NCBI GenBank assembly: GCA_011773845.1
Contig: WVWV01000109.1
Location: 1 to 36,184 of the forward strand
Direction of reading: 5' to 3'
DNA from: Lysobacterales bacterium
GTDB lineage: Bacteria > Pseudomonadota > Gammaproteobacteria > Xanthomonadales > SZUA-36
Length of the DNA: 36,184 nucleotides
Of the stretch, positions 9,443-18,340 are shown piece after piece. How positions within the stretch are numbered: the first letter of the stretch is position 1; each line of letters starts with the position of its first letter. The position numbers were made by a program, and so were the translations under genes. The notes beneath the pieces were generated by a model. The model had not been told where the DNA came from, ran no database searches, and saw only the letters and a program-made list of their open reading frames with translations.

Positions 9443-10252
9443 GTGAAGACTTCGCGCCAGCTCGCGGTGACCGGCTGGGAGGCGGGCCGGGCGGCGCGGC
9501 GCGACGATTCCATCGCCAGCGAGGTCGCGGTGGCGCTGACCTACAACCGCCGCTCGCACGTGGTCATGATGGCCACGCCGGCCGACCTGGAGGACCTGGG
9601 CCTGGGCTTCAGCCTCACCGAGGGGATCATCGACCGGGCGGCGGACCTGCTCTCGGTGCGCGTCGTTCCCCGCGAGACGGGCATCGAGCTGGCCATGGCC
9701 ATCAGCACGGAGTGCTTTGCGCGGCTGGACGCCCAGCGCCGCAACCTGACCGGCCGCACCGGGTGCGGGCTGTGCGGTGCGGAGTCGCTGCAGCAGGCCA
9801 TGCGCTACCCGCCGCCGGTCGAAGTTCAGGTGCACATCACGCATGCCGCCCTGCAGCGCGCGCTGCAGGCGCTGCCGGCCGAGCAGCCGTTGCAGGTGGA
9901 GACCGGCGCCGTGCACTGCGCGGCCTGGTTCGACCGCGACGGCGGTTTGCGCGCACTGCGCGAGGACGTGGGCCGGCACAACGCCCTCGACAAGCTCATC
10001 GGGCACCTGGCCCGGGCGGGGTTCGAGCCGGGCGAGGGGTTTCTCGTCGTTTCCAGCCGCGCCAGCTACGAGATGGTCTACAAGGCAGCCGCCGTCGGCA
10101 TGGAGGTGGTGGCGGCGGTCTCCGCGCCCACCACGCTGGCCGCGGAATTCGCCCAGCGCTCGGGCGTGACGCTGGTGGGTTTCGCGCGCCCCGGCCGGCA
10201 CAACATCTACACGTTTCCCGAGCGCATCGGGGACGGGACGCGGCCGGCGTGA
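9443..10252 (+). CDS. fdhD: Formate dehydrogenase accessory sulfurtransferase FdhD/FdsC
   Basis: This 269-residue protein belongs to the FdhD family, which transfers sulfur to the molybdenum bis-MGD cofactor and delivers it to the formate dehydrogenase apoprotein. The sulfur-carrying CxxC motif is present as GCGLCG, with C108 and C111. Other family blocks include EDLGLGFSLTEGII near the N-terminus and REDVGRHNALDKLIG and VSSRASYEMVYKAA toward the C-terminus. The GTG at 9443 starts 22 bases after fdsA, as the last gene of the operon. Known fds operons usually also carry a small delta-subunit gene, fdsD. The 138 bp to the next gene is too short to hold one, so it is absent here or located elsewhere. 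Confidence 0.93.
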   Translation: MKTSRQLAVTGWEAGRAARRDDSIASEVAVALTYNRRSHVVMMATPADLEDLGLGFSLTEGIIDRAADLLSVRVVPRETGIELAMAISTECFARLDAQRRNLTGRTGCGLCGAESLQQAMRYPPPVEVQVHITHAALQRALQALPAEQPLQVETGAVHCAAWFDRDGGLRALREDVGRHNALDKLIGHLARAGFEPGEGFLVVSSRASYEMVYKAAAVGMEVVAAVSAPTTLAAEFAQRSGVTLVGFARPGRHNIYTFPERIGDGTRPA

Positions 10253-10340
10253 GGCCGCCGCCCCGCCCGGATGCCTCGGGGCCTGTCGAAAAAGCGCGCT
10301 TGCGCCCCAATCCGTGGCGCGCCGGCGCCGCGCCAGCCTC

Positions 10341-10346
10341 TATAAT
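10341..10346 (+). promoter_or_regulatory. Perfect -10 hexamer upstream of the dehydrocarnitine cleavage gene
   Basis: TATAAT occurs 44 bases before the start at 10391, in a region that is otherwise almost entirely G and C. At the optimal 17-base distance the upstream hexamer is CGCGCC, which bears no resemblance to a -35 box, so the promoter would be activator-dependent if real. TGTCGAA at 10284-10290 matches the first seven bases of the element found at three other promoters here, but the rest of that element does not align. Confidence 0.5.
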
Positions 10347-10390
10347 GCGGCCAGGGCCCCGCGCCGGCGGGCCGACTTGCGGAGGATGCG

Positions 10391-11275
10391 ATGAACCGTA
10401 ACGTGATCATTACCTGCGCCGTGACCGGGGCCGGGGACACCGTCGGCAAACATCCCGGCGTGCCGGTCACGCCCGAACAGGTCGCCGAGGCGGCCGTGTC
10501 CGCCGCGCAGGCGGGAGCGGCCGTGGTGCACATCCACGTGCGCGATCCGGAAACCGGCCAGGGTTCCCGCGACGTGGAGCTGTTCGCACGAGCGGTCGAG
10601 CTCGTGCGGGCCAGCGACACCGACGTGGTCATCAACCTGACCGCCGGCATGGGGGGCGCCTGGTTCCCCAGCGAGGAGGACCCCGCCCTGCCGGGGCCGG
10701 GCACGGACAACATCGGGCCGCTGGAGCGGTTGGCCCACGTCGACCGGCTGCGCCCCGAGATCTGCAGCCTCGACTGCGGCACCATGAACTTCGGCGACAA
10801 CGAGATCTATATCAGCACGCCCGATTTCCTGCGCACCATGGCAGCCCAGTTGCAGGCATGGGGCGTCAAGCCGGAAATGGAGGTGTTCGACCTCGGCCAG
10901 GTGTGGATGGCCAACCAGCTGATCCGGGAGGGCCTGATCGACAGCCCGCCGCTGTTCCAGATCTGCCTCGGCATTCCGTGGGGCGCGCCGGCGGATGCCG
11001 ACAGCATGATCGCCATGCGCAACGCGCTGCCGCCCGGTGCCAACTGGGCCGGCTTCGGCATTGGCCGCATGGAAATGCCGATGGTCGCGCAGGCCGTGCT
11101 GCTGGGCGGCAACGTGCGGGTCGGGCTGGAGGACAACCTGTACCTGGACAAGGGCGTGCTGGCCAGCAACGCGGAACTCGTCGGGCGCGCGGTGGAAATC
11201 ATCGAGCGGCTGGGTGCGCGGGTGGTCGGGCCCGACGAGGCCCGGCAGCAACTGGGCCTGCGCACGTCCGGATGA
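10391..11275 (+). CDS. cdhC: 3-dehydrocarnitine cleavage enzyme (BKACE/DUF849 family)
   Basis: This 294-residue protein is a beta-keto acid cleavage enzyme: a TIM-barrel zinc enzyme that, with acetyl-CoA, splits 3-dehydrocarnitine into betainyl-CoA and acetoacetate. Family landmarks include the zinc ligands H47 and H49 in [15 protein letters not shown] (82-89), [10 protein letters not shown] (126-135), MEVFD (163-167), [10 protein letters not shown] (193-202) and [10 protein letters not shown] (241-250). From memory these blocks resemble the Pseudomonas dehydrocarnitine enzyme more than 3-keto-5-aminohexanoate enzymes. A BCCT transporter gene follows, and an L-carnitine dehydrogenase lies in the same window, which supports the substrate assignment. 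GGAGG at 10381-10385 places the start. The acyl-acceptor specificity itself is inference. Confidence 0.88.
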   Translation: MNRNVIITCAVTGAGDTVGKHPGVPVTPEQVAEAAVSAAQAGAAVVHIHVRDPETGQGSRDVELFARAVELVRASDTDVVINLTAGMGGAWFPSEEDPALPGPGTDNIGPLERLAHVDRLRPEICSLDCGTMNFGDNEIYISTPDFLRTMAAQLQAWGVKPEMEVFDLGQVWMANQLIREGLIDSPPLFQICLGIPWGAPADADSMIAMRNALPPGANWAGFGIGRMEMPMVAQAVLLGGNVRVGLEDNLYLDKGVLASNAELVGRAVEIIERLGARVVGPDEARQQLGLRTSG

Positions 11276-11338
11276 GGCCGCGCAGACCCCGCAGCCGTCA
11301 CGGACGCCGCCCGGCATGAAGCCCGGCCGGCACGGCGC

Positions 11339-12853
11339 ATGATGCAAGAAAAGAAGATCGACCGCGTCCTGTTCTTCTCGGCGGTGCTGATCGTGCTGGC
11401 GGTGTGCACGCCCCTGATCGTCCTGGCGGAGCGCGCCGAGCCCTACGTCTCGGACCTGTACGACTGGATCGCCGCCAACCTGGGGGTGTTCTACCAGTTG
11501 TTCGGGCTGGCGACCATCGGTTTCCTGGGCTGGCTGGTGTGCGGCCGCTACGGCGGCATCCGCCTGGGCGGCGAGCGGCCCGATTTCTCCACCTTTTCCT
11601 GGGCGGGCATGCTGTTCTGCGCTGGCACCGGCGCCTCGCTGCTGGTCTGGTCGGGGGTGGAATGGGCGTTCTACTACGACCATCCGCCGTACGGGGCCGA
11701 GCCCCGGTCCCTGGAGGCCATCGAGTGGGCCAGCGCCTACGGGCCGTTCCACTGGGGCGTCACGGCCTGGTGCCTGTACGCGCTGCCGACCGTGGCCATC
11801 GCCTACTCCTTCTACGTGCGCGACATTCCTTACCTGCGCACCAGCACCTCGCTGCACGAAATCCTGGGCCCGGACGGCGAGAACCGCTGGACCGGGCGCA
11901 TGGTGGACCTTGCGGTCATGATCGCGCTGGTGGGCGGCGCGGGCACCTCCATGGGCGTCATCGCGCCGACCATCGCCGCGAGCATCGCGCGGCTGCTGGA
12001 CATCGAGACCTCGTTCGGCCTGCAACTGGGAGTGATGGCGGTCTGCATCGGCCTGTTCGCGCTCAGCGTCTACAAGGGCATCGAGAAGGGCATCAAGCGC
12101 CTGAGCGACCTGAACGTGATCCTGGCGTTGGGGCTGCTGGCCTTCATCCTGCTGGCGGGCCCGGCGCTGTTCATCCTCAAGTCGAGCGTCAGCACCCTGG
12201 GCTTCATGGCGGAGAACTTCATCCGCATGATGAGCTGGACCGACCCGGTGGCCAACACCGGCTTCGTGGAATCATGGTCGATTTTCTACTGGGCGTGGTG
12301 GATCGCGTTCGCGCCGCCGATCGGCATCTTCGTGGCGCGCATCTCGCGCGGGCGCACCATCCGCCAGGTGGTGCTCTCGATGATCGCCTTCGGCAGCCTT
12401 GGCTGCTGGATTTTCTACTTCATCCTGGGCAACTACTCGATGTACCTGGAGCTGGAGAACCGGATGTCGGTGACCGAGTCGCTGGCGCAGAGCGATATGT
12501 ACATCACGGTGGTCAACGTCATCTCCACGCTGCCTTTGGGCGGGGTGGCACTGGGCGTGTTCACCGTGGTGAGCCTGATCTCGGTCGCGACGACCTACGA
12601 TTCGGCGTCCTACACGCTGGCCTCCACGGCCACCCAGAAGCTGCGCGAGGGCGAGAACCCGTCGCGCTGGAACCGGCTGTTCTGGGCCGGGGTGCTGGGC
12701 TTGCTGCCGGTGGTCATGATGGCGGTGGGCGGTTTGCAGATCATCCGCTCCGGCGTGCTGATCGCCTCGGTCCCGTTGCTGGCGGTGGGCGTGGCGATGG
12801 CGGTTTCGCTCACCCGGTCACTGCAGGTCGATCACGGCCCGCGCCGCCGATGA
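11339..12853 (+). CDS. BCCT-family transporter for betaine, carnitine or a related onium compound
   Basis: This 504-residue inner-membrane protein has the twelve hydrophobic segments of betaine/choline/carnitine transporters. The glycine-rich unwound segment is FCAGTGAS (93-100). The aromatic substrate cage is FYWAWWIAF (316-324), directly followed by the signature ARISRGRTIRQ (333-343). The third cage aromatic is F324, where BetP has Trp and CaiT has Tyr, so specificity cannot be assigned from this alone. The N- and C-terminal tails are short, without the long charged tail used for osmosensing in BetP, which fits nutrient uptake better than osmoprotection. It lies 63 bp after the dehydrocarnitine cleavage gene, and its TGA overlaps the amidase ATG. 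The ribosome-binding site is weak. Confidence 0.92.
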   Translation: MMQEKKIDRVLFFSAVLIVLAVCTPLIVLAERAEPYVSDLYDWIAANLGVFYQLFGLATIGFLGWLVCGRYGGIRLGGERPDFSTFSWAGMLFCAGTGASLLVWSGVEWAFYYDHPPYGAEPRSLEAIEWASAYGPFHWGVTAWCLYALPTVAIAYSFYVRDIPYLRTSTSLHEILGPDGENRWTGRMVDLAVMIALVGGAGTSMGVIAPTIAASIARLLDIETSFGLQLGVMAVCIGLFALSVYKGIEKGIKRLSDLNVILALGLLAFILLAGPALFILKSSVSTLGFMAENFIRMMSWTDPVANTGFVESWSIFYWAWWIAFAPPIGIFVARISRGRTIRQVVLSMIAFGSLGCWIFYFILGNYSMYLELENRMSVTESLAQSDMYITVVNVISTLPLGGVALGVFTVVSLISVATTYDSASYTLASTATQKLREGENPSRWNRLFWAGVLGLLPVVMMAVGGLQIIRSGVLIASVPLLAVGVAMAVSLTRSLQVDHGPRRR

Positions 12854-14280
12854 GCGAGCTCGCATTCCTCGACGCCACGGCGCAGGCGGCCCTGGTGCGC
12901 AGCGGCGAGCTGCGCCCGGCGGAACTGCTGGAGCACGCGCTGGCCCGCATCGATCGCCTCAACCCGGAGCTCAACGCGGTGGTCACGCGCCTGGACGAAT
13001 CGGCGGCGCGCTCGCTGGAGGCCCTGGACAGCAGCGCCCCCTTCGCCGGCGTGCCGTTCCTGCTCAAGGACCTGGTGGCCGACGCCGCGGGCACGCCGCG
13101 CAGTGACGGTTCGGCGTTCGTGGCCGGGCGTTACGTGGCCGCCGGGGACAGCGAGCTGGTGCGGCGCTTCCGGCGTGCCGGCCTGGTGGTGGTGGGCAAG
13201 ACCAACACCTCGGAGTTCGGCCTGCTGCCGACCACCGAGCCGGAGTGTTTCGGCCCCACCGTCAACCCCTGGAACCCGCGGCTCGGCAGCGGCGGCTCCA
13301 GCGGCGGTTCGGCCGCGGCGGTGGCCGCGGGCCTGGTGGCGGCGGCGCACGCCAGCGACGGGGGTGGCTCCATTCGCGTGCCGGCCTCCTGTTGCGGGCT
13401 GGTGGGGCTCAAGCCCACCCGCGGCCGCAACAGCTATGCCCCGCAACTGGGTGACGTCGCCGGCGGCATCCTGTGCGACCACGTGGTGACCCGCTCGGTG
13501 CGCGACAGCGCGGCGCTGCTGGATGCCACCAGCGGGCCGGTGCCCGGCGATCCTTCCGTGCCGCCGCCCAACGGGCGCCCGTTCGTGCAGGAGTTGCAAC
13601 GCGGGCCCCGGCGCCTGCGCATCGGCCTGGGCACGGTGGCGCTCACCGGCGCGGCGGCGCACGCCGAGTGCGCGGCGGCCGCGACCGCTGCCGCGCGGGT
13701 GCTGGAGGACCTCGGCCACGAGGTGGTCGAAGCCTCGCCCGAGGTGGCCAGCGAGCAGTTGTTCAAGTCGTTCGGGCAGGTGATGACCGGCTACCTCGGC
13801 TGGTGCATCCGGCACTGGTCGCGGGCGCTGCGGCGGGAACCCGCCGAGGCCGATTTCGAGGCCGTGACCTGGCGCATGTACCAGCACAGCCTCGAGCAAA
13901 GCTCGGCCGACTACCTGCTGGCCTGGCAGGGGCTGCAGGCCTGCTGTCGCGACTTCGCCCGCTTTTTCGAGCGCTGTGACGTGTGGCTCACTCCCACGCT
14001 GGTGGTGCCGCCGGCGCCGCTGGGCTATTTCGCCTACCACCACGAGATTCGCATGCAGCACATCGAGCATCTCGGGCACTACACCGGTTTCACGCTGGTC
14101 GCCAATGCTTCCGGCCACCCCGCGATTTCTTTGCCGCTGCACTGGAGCGAGGAAGGATTGCCGATCGGTGTCCAGCTCACCGGCCGGTTCGGTGGCGAGG
14201 GCGTGCTGCTGGGGCTGGCGGGTCAGCTGGAACAGGCCGTGCCCTGGGCGCATCGCCGCCCACCGCTGGCCGCTGCCTGA
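12850..14280 (+). CDS. Amidase-signature family hydrolase
   Basis: This 476-residue enzyme belongs to the amidase signature family, which hydrolyses C-N amide bonds. The Ser-cisSer-Lys triad is intact: K73 (VPFLLKDL), cis-Ser S150 (GSGGSSGGS) and nucleophile S174 (DGGGSIR). The glycine/serine-rich stretch runs from 146 to 154. Sequence style recalls the 6-aminohexanoate-cyclic-dimer hydrolase branch rather than GatA: it lacks the length and context of the tRNA amidotransferase. Its ATG overlaps the transporter stop by four bases, so it is probably translated with the transporter. This suggests its amide substrate is imported by, or derived from a compound imported by, that transporter. No signal peptide is seen, so it acts in the cytoplasm. 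The actual substrate is unknown. Confidence 0.88.
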   Translation: MSELAFLDATAQAALVRSGELRPAELLEHALARIDRLNPELNAVVTRLDESAARSLEALDSSAPFAGVPFLLKDLVADAAGTPRSDGSAFVAGRYVAAGDSELVRRFRRAGLVVVGKTNTSEFGLLPTTEPECFGPTVNPWNPRLGSGGSSGGSAAAVAAGLVAAAHASDGGGSIRVPASCCGLVGLKPTRGRNSYAPQLGDVAGGILCDHVVTRSVRDSAALLDATSGPVPGDPSVPPPNGRPFVQELQRGPRRLRIGLGTVALTGAAAHAECAAAATAAARVLEDLGHEVVEASPEVASEQLFKSFGQVMTGYLGWCIRHWSRALRREPAEADFEAVTWRMYQHSLEQSSADYLLAWQGLQACCRDFARFFERCDVWLTPTLVVPPAPLGYFAYHHEIRMQHIEHLGHYTGFTLVANASGHPAISLPLHWSEEGLPIGVQLTGRFGGEGVLLGLAGQLEQAVPWAHRRPPLAAA

Positions 14281-14291
14281 GCGCCAGGTCC

Positions 14292-15563
14292 GTGACCGAC
14301 TGGATCGACGCGCACCGGGTGGCCGACCTGTTGCGCCCGGGCATGACGGTGTTCGTGGCCGGGGCGACCGCCGAGCCGGCCGGCATCCTGGCGGCGCTGG
14401 CCGCCGAGGGCAGCCGCGCGGAGGGGGTGCGCTTCGTGTCGGTGTTCCTGCCCGGGGTCAACGAGTTCGACCTGTCCGCCCTGCATGAGCGGGCGCGCTG
14501 CACGGCCTTCTTCGCCACTGGCGGCAACCGGGCGGCGCTGGCGGCCGGACGCATCGATTTCCTGCCGCTCGGCTACCGCGCCATCTACGATTACCTCGAG
14601 CACGGGCCGCCCATTGACGTGGCGCTGGTGCAGGTGCCGCCGGCCGATGCCGGCCGGCCCGTCGGGCTCGGCCTGTGCGCGGATTTCCTGCCGGCGGTCA
14701 TCGACCGCGCGGGCACCGTGGTGGGGGAGGTGAACCGCCGCCAGCCGACCGTGGCCGACAGTTTCGAACTGGCCGCCGGGCGCCTGGACTACGCGGTCGA
14801 ATGCCAACGCGCGCTGCCGGAGCTGCCGGCGCCTGCGCCCTCCGAGCGCGATGCGGCATTGGGGCGCCACGTGGCGGAACTGGTTGCGGACGGCAGCTGC
14901 CTGCAGGTCGGCCTCGGCCGCGCGCCCGCCGTCGTGCTCGCGGCGCTGGGCGGGAAAAACGACCTCGGCTGCCACAGCGGCATGATCACCGACGGCATCA
15001 TGCACCTGGCGCAGGCGGGCAACCTCACCGGGCGCTGCAAGGAACTGGACCCTGGGCGCATCGTGACCGGGGTGGTGCTGGGCAGCGAGGCGCTGTACCG
15101 GTGGGCCGGCGAGGCGCCGGAGCTGCGCGTGCGACCGGTGGCCTACACCCACGACCCGGGCACCATCGCCCGGCTCGGCAAGCTGGTGTCCATCAACACC
15201 GCGCTGCAGGTCGACCTGTTCGGGCAGGTCAATGCCGAGTCGCTGGATGGGCGGCAGGTCAGCGGCCCGGGCGGCGCGCCCGACATGATGCGCGGCGCGG
15301 CCCTGTCGCCCGGCGGCAAGTCGATCGTGGTGCTGGGCGCCACCGCCGCCGGCGGCTCGCGTTCGCGCATCGTGGCCGCACTCGACGCGCGCACCGCCGC
15401 CACCAGCGCGCGTTCGGACATCGACTACGTGGTCACGGAGTTCGGCGCGCGCCGCGTCCGCCACCTGCCGGTGGCGGAGCGGGCCCGCGCGCTGATCGAG
15501 ATCGCGCACCCGGATTTCCGCCCGCAGCTGAGCGAGGAGTGGCGCGAACTGCAGGCGCGCTGA
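14292..15563 (+). CDS. Acetyl-CoA hydrolase/4-hydroxybutyrate CoA-transferase family protein, atypical active site
   Basis: This 423-residue protein spans both domains of the acetyl-CoA hydrolase/transferase family. The CoA-binding glycine loop is LQVGLGRAP (205-212). Later landmarks are SINTALQVDLFGQVNAES (300-317), the GPGGAPDMMRGA stretch and DYVVTEFGA. The family's catalytic glutamate, in an HTEM-type motif of 4-hydroxybutyrate CoA-transferases, is replaced: this protein reads HSGMITDG (228-235) with G230 at the glutamate position. Acyl-CoA turnover by the usual glutamyl-CoA thioester is therefore doubtful, though related HSG-type sequences may form their own subfamily. The GTG at 14292, 11 bases after the amidase stop, gives the expected family length. 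A plausible role is release or exchange of CoA on betainyl- or carnitinyl-CoA, but this is inference. Confidence 0.85.
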   Translation: MTDWIDAHRVADLLRPGMTVFVAGATAEPAGILAALAAEGSRAEGVRFVSVFLPGVNEFDLSALHERARCTAFFATGGNRAALAAGRIDFLPLGYRAIYDYLEHGPPIDVALVQVPPADAGRPVGLGLCADFLPAVIDRAGTVVGEVNRRQPTVADSFELAAGRLDYAVECQRALPELPAPAPSERDAALGRHVAELVADGSCLQVGLGRAPAVVLAALGGKNDLGCHSGMITDGIMHLAQAGNLTGRCKELDPGRIVTGVVLGSEALYRWAGEAPELRVRPVAYTHDPGTIARLGKLVSINTALQVDLFGQVNAESLDGRQVSGPGGAPDMMRGAALSPGGKSIVVLGATAAGGSRSRIVAALDARTAATSARSDIDYVVTEFGARRVRHLPVAERARALIEIAHPDFRPQLSEEWRELQAR

Positions 15564-15578
15564 GCGGTAGCGCGGGGC

Positions 15579-16745
15579 TCAGTAGGATTTGGGCAGGTCC
15601 AGGGCGCGCTCGGCGATGTAGCACAGGATCAGCTGCGGGCTGATCGGTGCCAGGCGCGTGATCAGCACCTCGCGCAGCAGCCGTTCGACGTGAAACTCGC
15701 TGGCGTAGCCCATGCCGCCGTGCGTCATGACCGCACGGGTGCAGGCCTCGAAGCCGGCCTCGCCCCCGAGGTACTTGGCGGCGTTGGCCTCCAGCCCACA
15801 GGGCTGGCCGGCGTCGTACAGGCTGGCGGCCTTGAGGGTCATCAGCCAGGCGGCCTCCAGTTCCATCCAGCTTTGCGCCAGCGGGTGCTGGATCGCCTGG
15901 TTCTGACCGATGGGTCGGTCGAACACGACCCGTTCGCGGGCATAGCGGCGGGCCCGCTCCAGCGCGTTGCGGCCAATGCCGATGGCTTCCGCCGCGATCA
16001 GGATGCGCTCCGGATTCAGGCTGTGCAGCAGGTACTCGAAGCCGCGGCCTTCCTCGCCGATGCGGTCCGCGTCCGGCACCGGCAGGCCATCGATGAACAC
16101 CTCGCAGGAATCCACCGCCGCACGCCCCATCTTGTCAATGGTGCGCACCTGGCAGTGCTCGCGGTCGAGGTCGGTGAAGAACAGGCTCATGCCCTCGGTG
16201 GGCCGTGCGCACTCCTCACGGGGCGTGGTCCGCGTGAGCAGCATGATCTTGTCGGCTTCCTGCGCGGTGGAGGTCCAGACCTTCTTGCCGTGGACCCGGT
16301 AGCCGCCGTCGCTGCGCGTGGCGCGCGTGGTGATGGCGGTGGTGTTGAGGCCGGCATCGGGCTCGGTCACGCCGAAACAGCACTTCAGCTCGCCGCGGAT
16401 CAGCCCCGGCAGCCAGCGCTCCTTCTGCTCCTCGCTGCCGAACACCACGATCGGGTGCGGCCCGAAGATGTTGATGTGGATGGCCGAGGCGGCGCTCATG
16501 GCGCCGGCGGAACGGGCCACCGCCTGCATCATCACGGCCGCCTCGGTGACGCCCAGGGCCGCTCCACCATAGGCCTCCGGCATCGCGATGCCCAGCCAGC
16601 CGCCGTCCGCCATGGCGCGGTGGAAGTCGTGCGGGAAGGTCTTCGAGCGGTCGTGCTCGAGCCAGTAGTCGTCGTCGAACGGCGCGCACAGGCGGCCGAT
16701 CTCGTCGTGGATGGCCTGTTGTTCCTCGCTGAGCCTGAAGTCCAT
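15579..16745 (-). CDS. Acyl-CoA dehydrogenase, isovaleryl-type catalytic base
   Basis: This 388-residue FAD enzyme introduces an alpha,beta double bond into an acyl-CoA. The flavin/substrate signature is CFGVTEPDAGLNTT (123-136) and the C-terminal block is THGGMGYASEFHVER. The usual catalytic glutamate before a GT motif is absent: that region reads APISPQLI. Glutamate E246 in LNPERILIA (243-251) occupies the helix-G position used as base by isovaleryl-CoA dehydrogenase, so the enzyme is probably active. It is the last gene of the minus-strand operon, nine bases after the SDR gene, and ends 15 bases from the convergent CoA-transferase gene. The acyl substrate is unknown. It would need an electron-transfer flavoprotein, and none is encoded in the window. 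Confidence 0.9.
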   Translation of the reverse strand: MDFRLSEEQQAIHDEIGRLCAPFDDDYWLEHDRSKTFPHDFHRAMADGGWLGIAMPEAYGGAALGVTEAAVMMQAVARSAGAMSAASAIHINIFGPHPIVVFGSEEQKERWLPGLIRGELKCCFGVTEPDAGLNTTAITTRATRSDGGYRVHGKKVWTSTAQEADKIMLLTRTTPREECARPTEGMSLFFTDLDREHCQVRTIDKMGRAAVDSCEVFIDGLPVPDADRIGEEGRGFEYLLHSLNPERILIAAEAIGIGRNALERARRYARERVVFDRPIGQNQAIQHPLAQSWMELEAAWLMTLKAASLYDAGQPCGLEANAAKYLGGEAGFEACTRAVMTHGGMGYASEFHVERLLREVLITRLAPISPQLILCYIAERALDLPKSY

Positions 16746-16754
16746 GGCCAGAGT

Positions 16755-17552
<798 letters not shown>

Positions 17553-17554
17553 GG

Positions 17555-18334
17555 TCAGTTCCTCTTCTTCGATGCTTCGGCGAACGCGCGCACGCGCTCG
17601 GCAATCTCGTCCGCGGCCTCGTCGCGGTTGCGCGCGAAGTAGGTTTCCTCCAGCCACAGGGCCTCCGGTGCGTCCAGGTCGATGCCCTTCATGGCCGCCT
17701 CCTTGGTCAGACGCACGGCGGTCTTGCCGTTGGCGCAGATGGCCTCGGCGACGCCCAGCGCTGCCGTCAGCAGGTCCGCGTCCGGCACCACCTGCTGCAC
17801 GATGCGCAGGCGCAGCGCCTCCGCGGCCGTGACCGGCTCGCCGGTCAGCATCATGAGCAAGGCGTCGCCCATGCCGATCAGCCGCGGCAGCCACTGCGTG
17901 CCGCCGCCGCCCGGCAGCGCGCCGAGCTTCACTTCCGGCAGCCCCATCTTCGCGGATTCACCGGCGATGCGGATGTCGCAACCGAGCGCCAGCTCGAAGC
18001 CGCCGCCCAGCGCGTAGCCGTTGATGGCGGCGATGGTGGGCTTGCTGATGCCGAGCGAATTGGGTGTGACCCAGTAGCGGGTGCGCTCCTCGGGCGGCAG
18101 GTTGAGGAAATCCGGCGCCTTCTTGATATCGATGCCGCAGGAGAATGCGCGGCCGGTGCCGGTGTAGACCAGCACCCGCAGGTCGTCGTCGGCTTCGAAT
18201 TCGCGCAGGCGCGCCCGGTGCGCCTCCATGAGCTCCATGTCGAAGGAATTCATGGCCTGCGGTCGGTTCAGGGTGGCGATGGCCACCGCACCCCGGGTTT
18301 CCCAGATCAGCGGTGTGTGGTCGGTAGCGTTCAT
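17555..18334 (-). CDS. Enoyl-CoA hydratase/isomerase (crotonase family)
   Basis: This 259-residue crotonase-fold protein probably hydrates an enoyl-CoA in the same pathway as the adjacent SDR and acyl-CoA dehydrogenase. The oxyanion-hole segment AFSCGIDIKKA (63-73) and the signature NGYALGGGFELALGCD (105-120) are clear. Both acid/base glutamates of true hydratases are present: E114 and E134 (GLPEVKLGALPGGGG). The C-terminal helix (AFAEASKKRN) is typical. Spacing is six bases from the alpha/beta hydrolase upstream and two bases to the SDR downstream, so all are co-transcribed. Ring-cleaving members of the family cannot be excluded given the BadH-like neighbour. Confidence 0.9.
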   Translation of the reverse strand: MNATDHTPLIWETRGAVAIATLNRPQAMNSFDMELMEAHRARLREFEADDDLRVLVYTGTGRAFSCGIDIKKAPDFLNLPPEERTRYWVTPNSLGISKPTIAAINGYALGGGFELALGCDIRIAGESAKMGLPEVKLGALPGGGGTQWLPRLIGMGDALLMMLTGEPVTAAEALRLRIVQQVVPDADLLTAALGVAEAICANGKTAVRLTKEAAMKGIDLDAPEALWLEETYFARNRDEAADEIAERVRAFAEASKKRN

Positions 18335-18340
18335 GTCGGT

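Noticed and set aside
11316-11342. Eight-codon mini-ORF whose TGA overlaps the BCCT transporter start
   Set aside because: It has no ribosome-binding site and could arise by chance; coupling cannot be judged from one sequence.
15181-15240. Glutamine in the ALQVDL motif of the CoA-transferase-like protein read as a lost catalytic residue
   Set aside because: Characterised 4-hydroxybutyrate CoA-transferases also carry glutamine there, as I recall; the real substitution is G230 in the HSGM motif.
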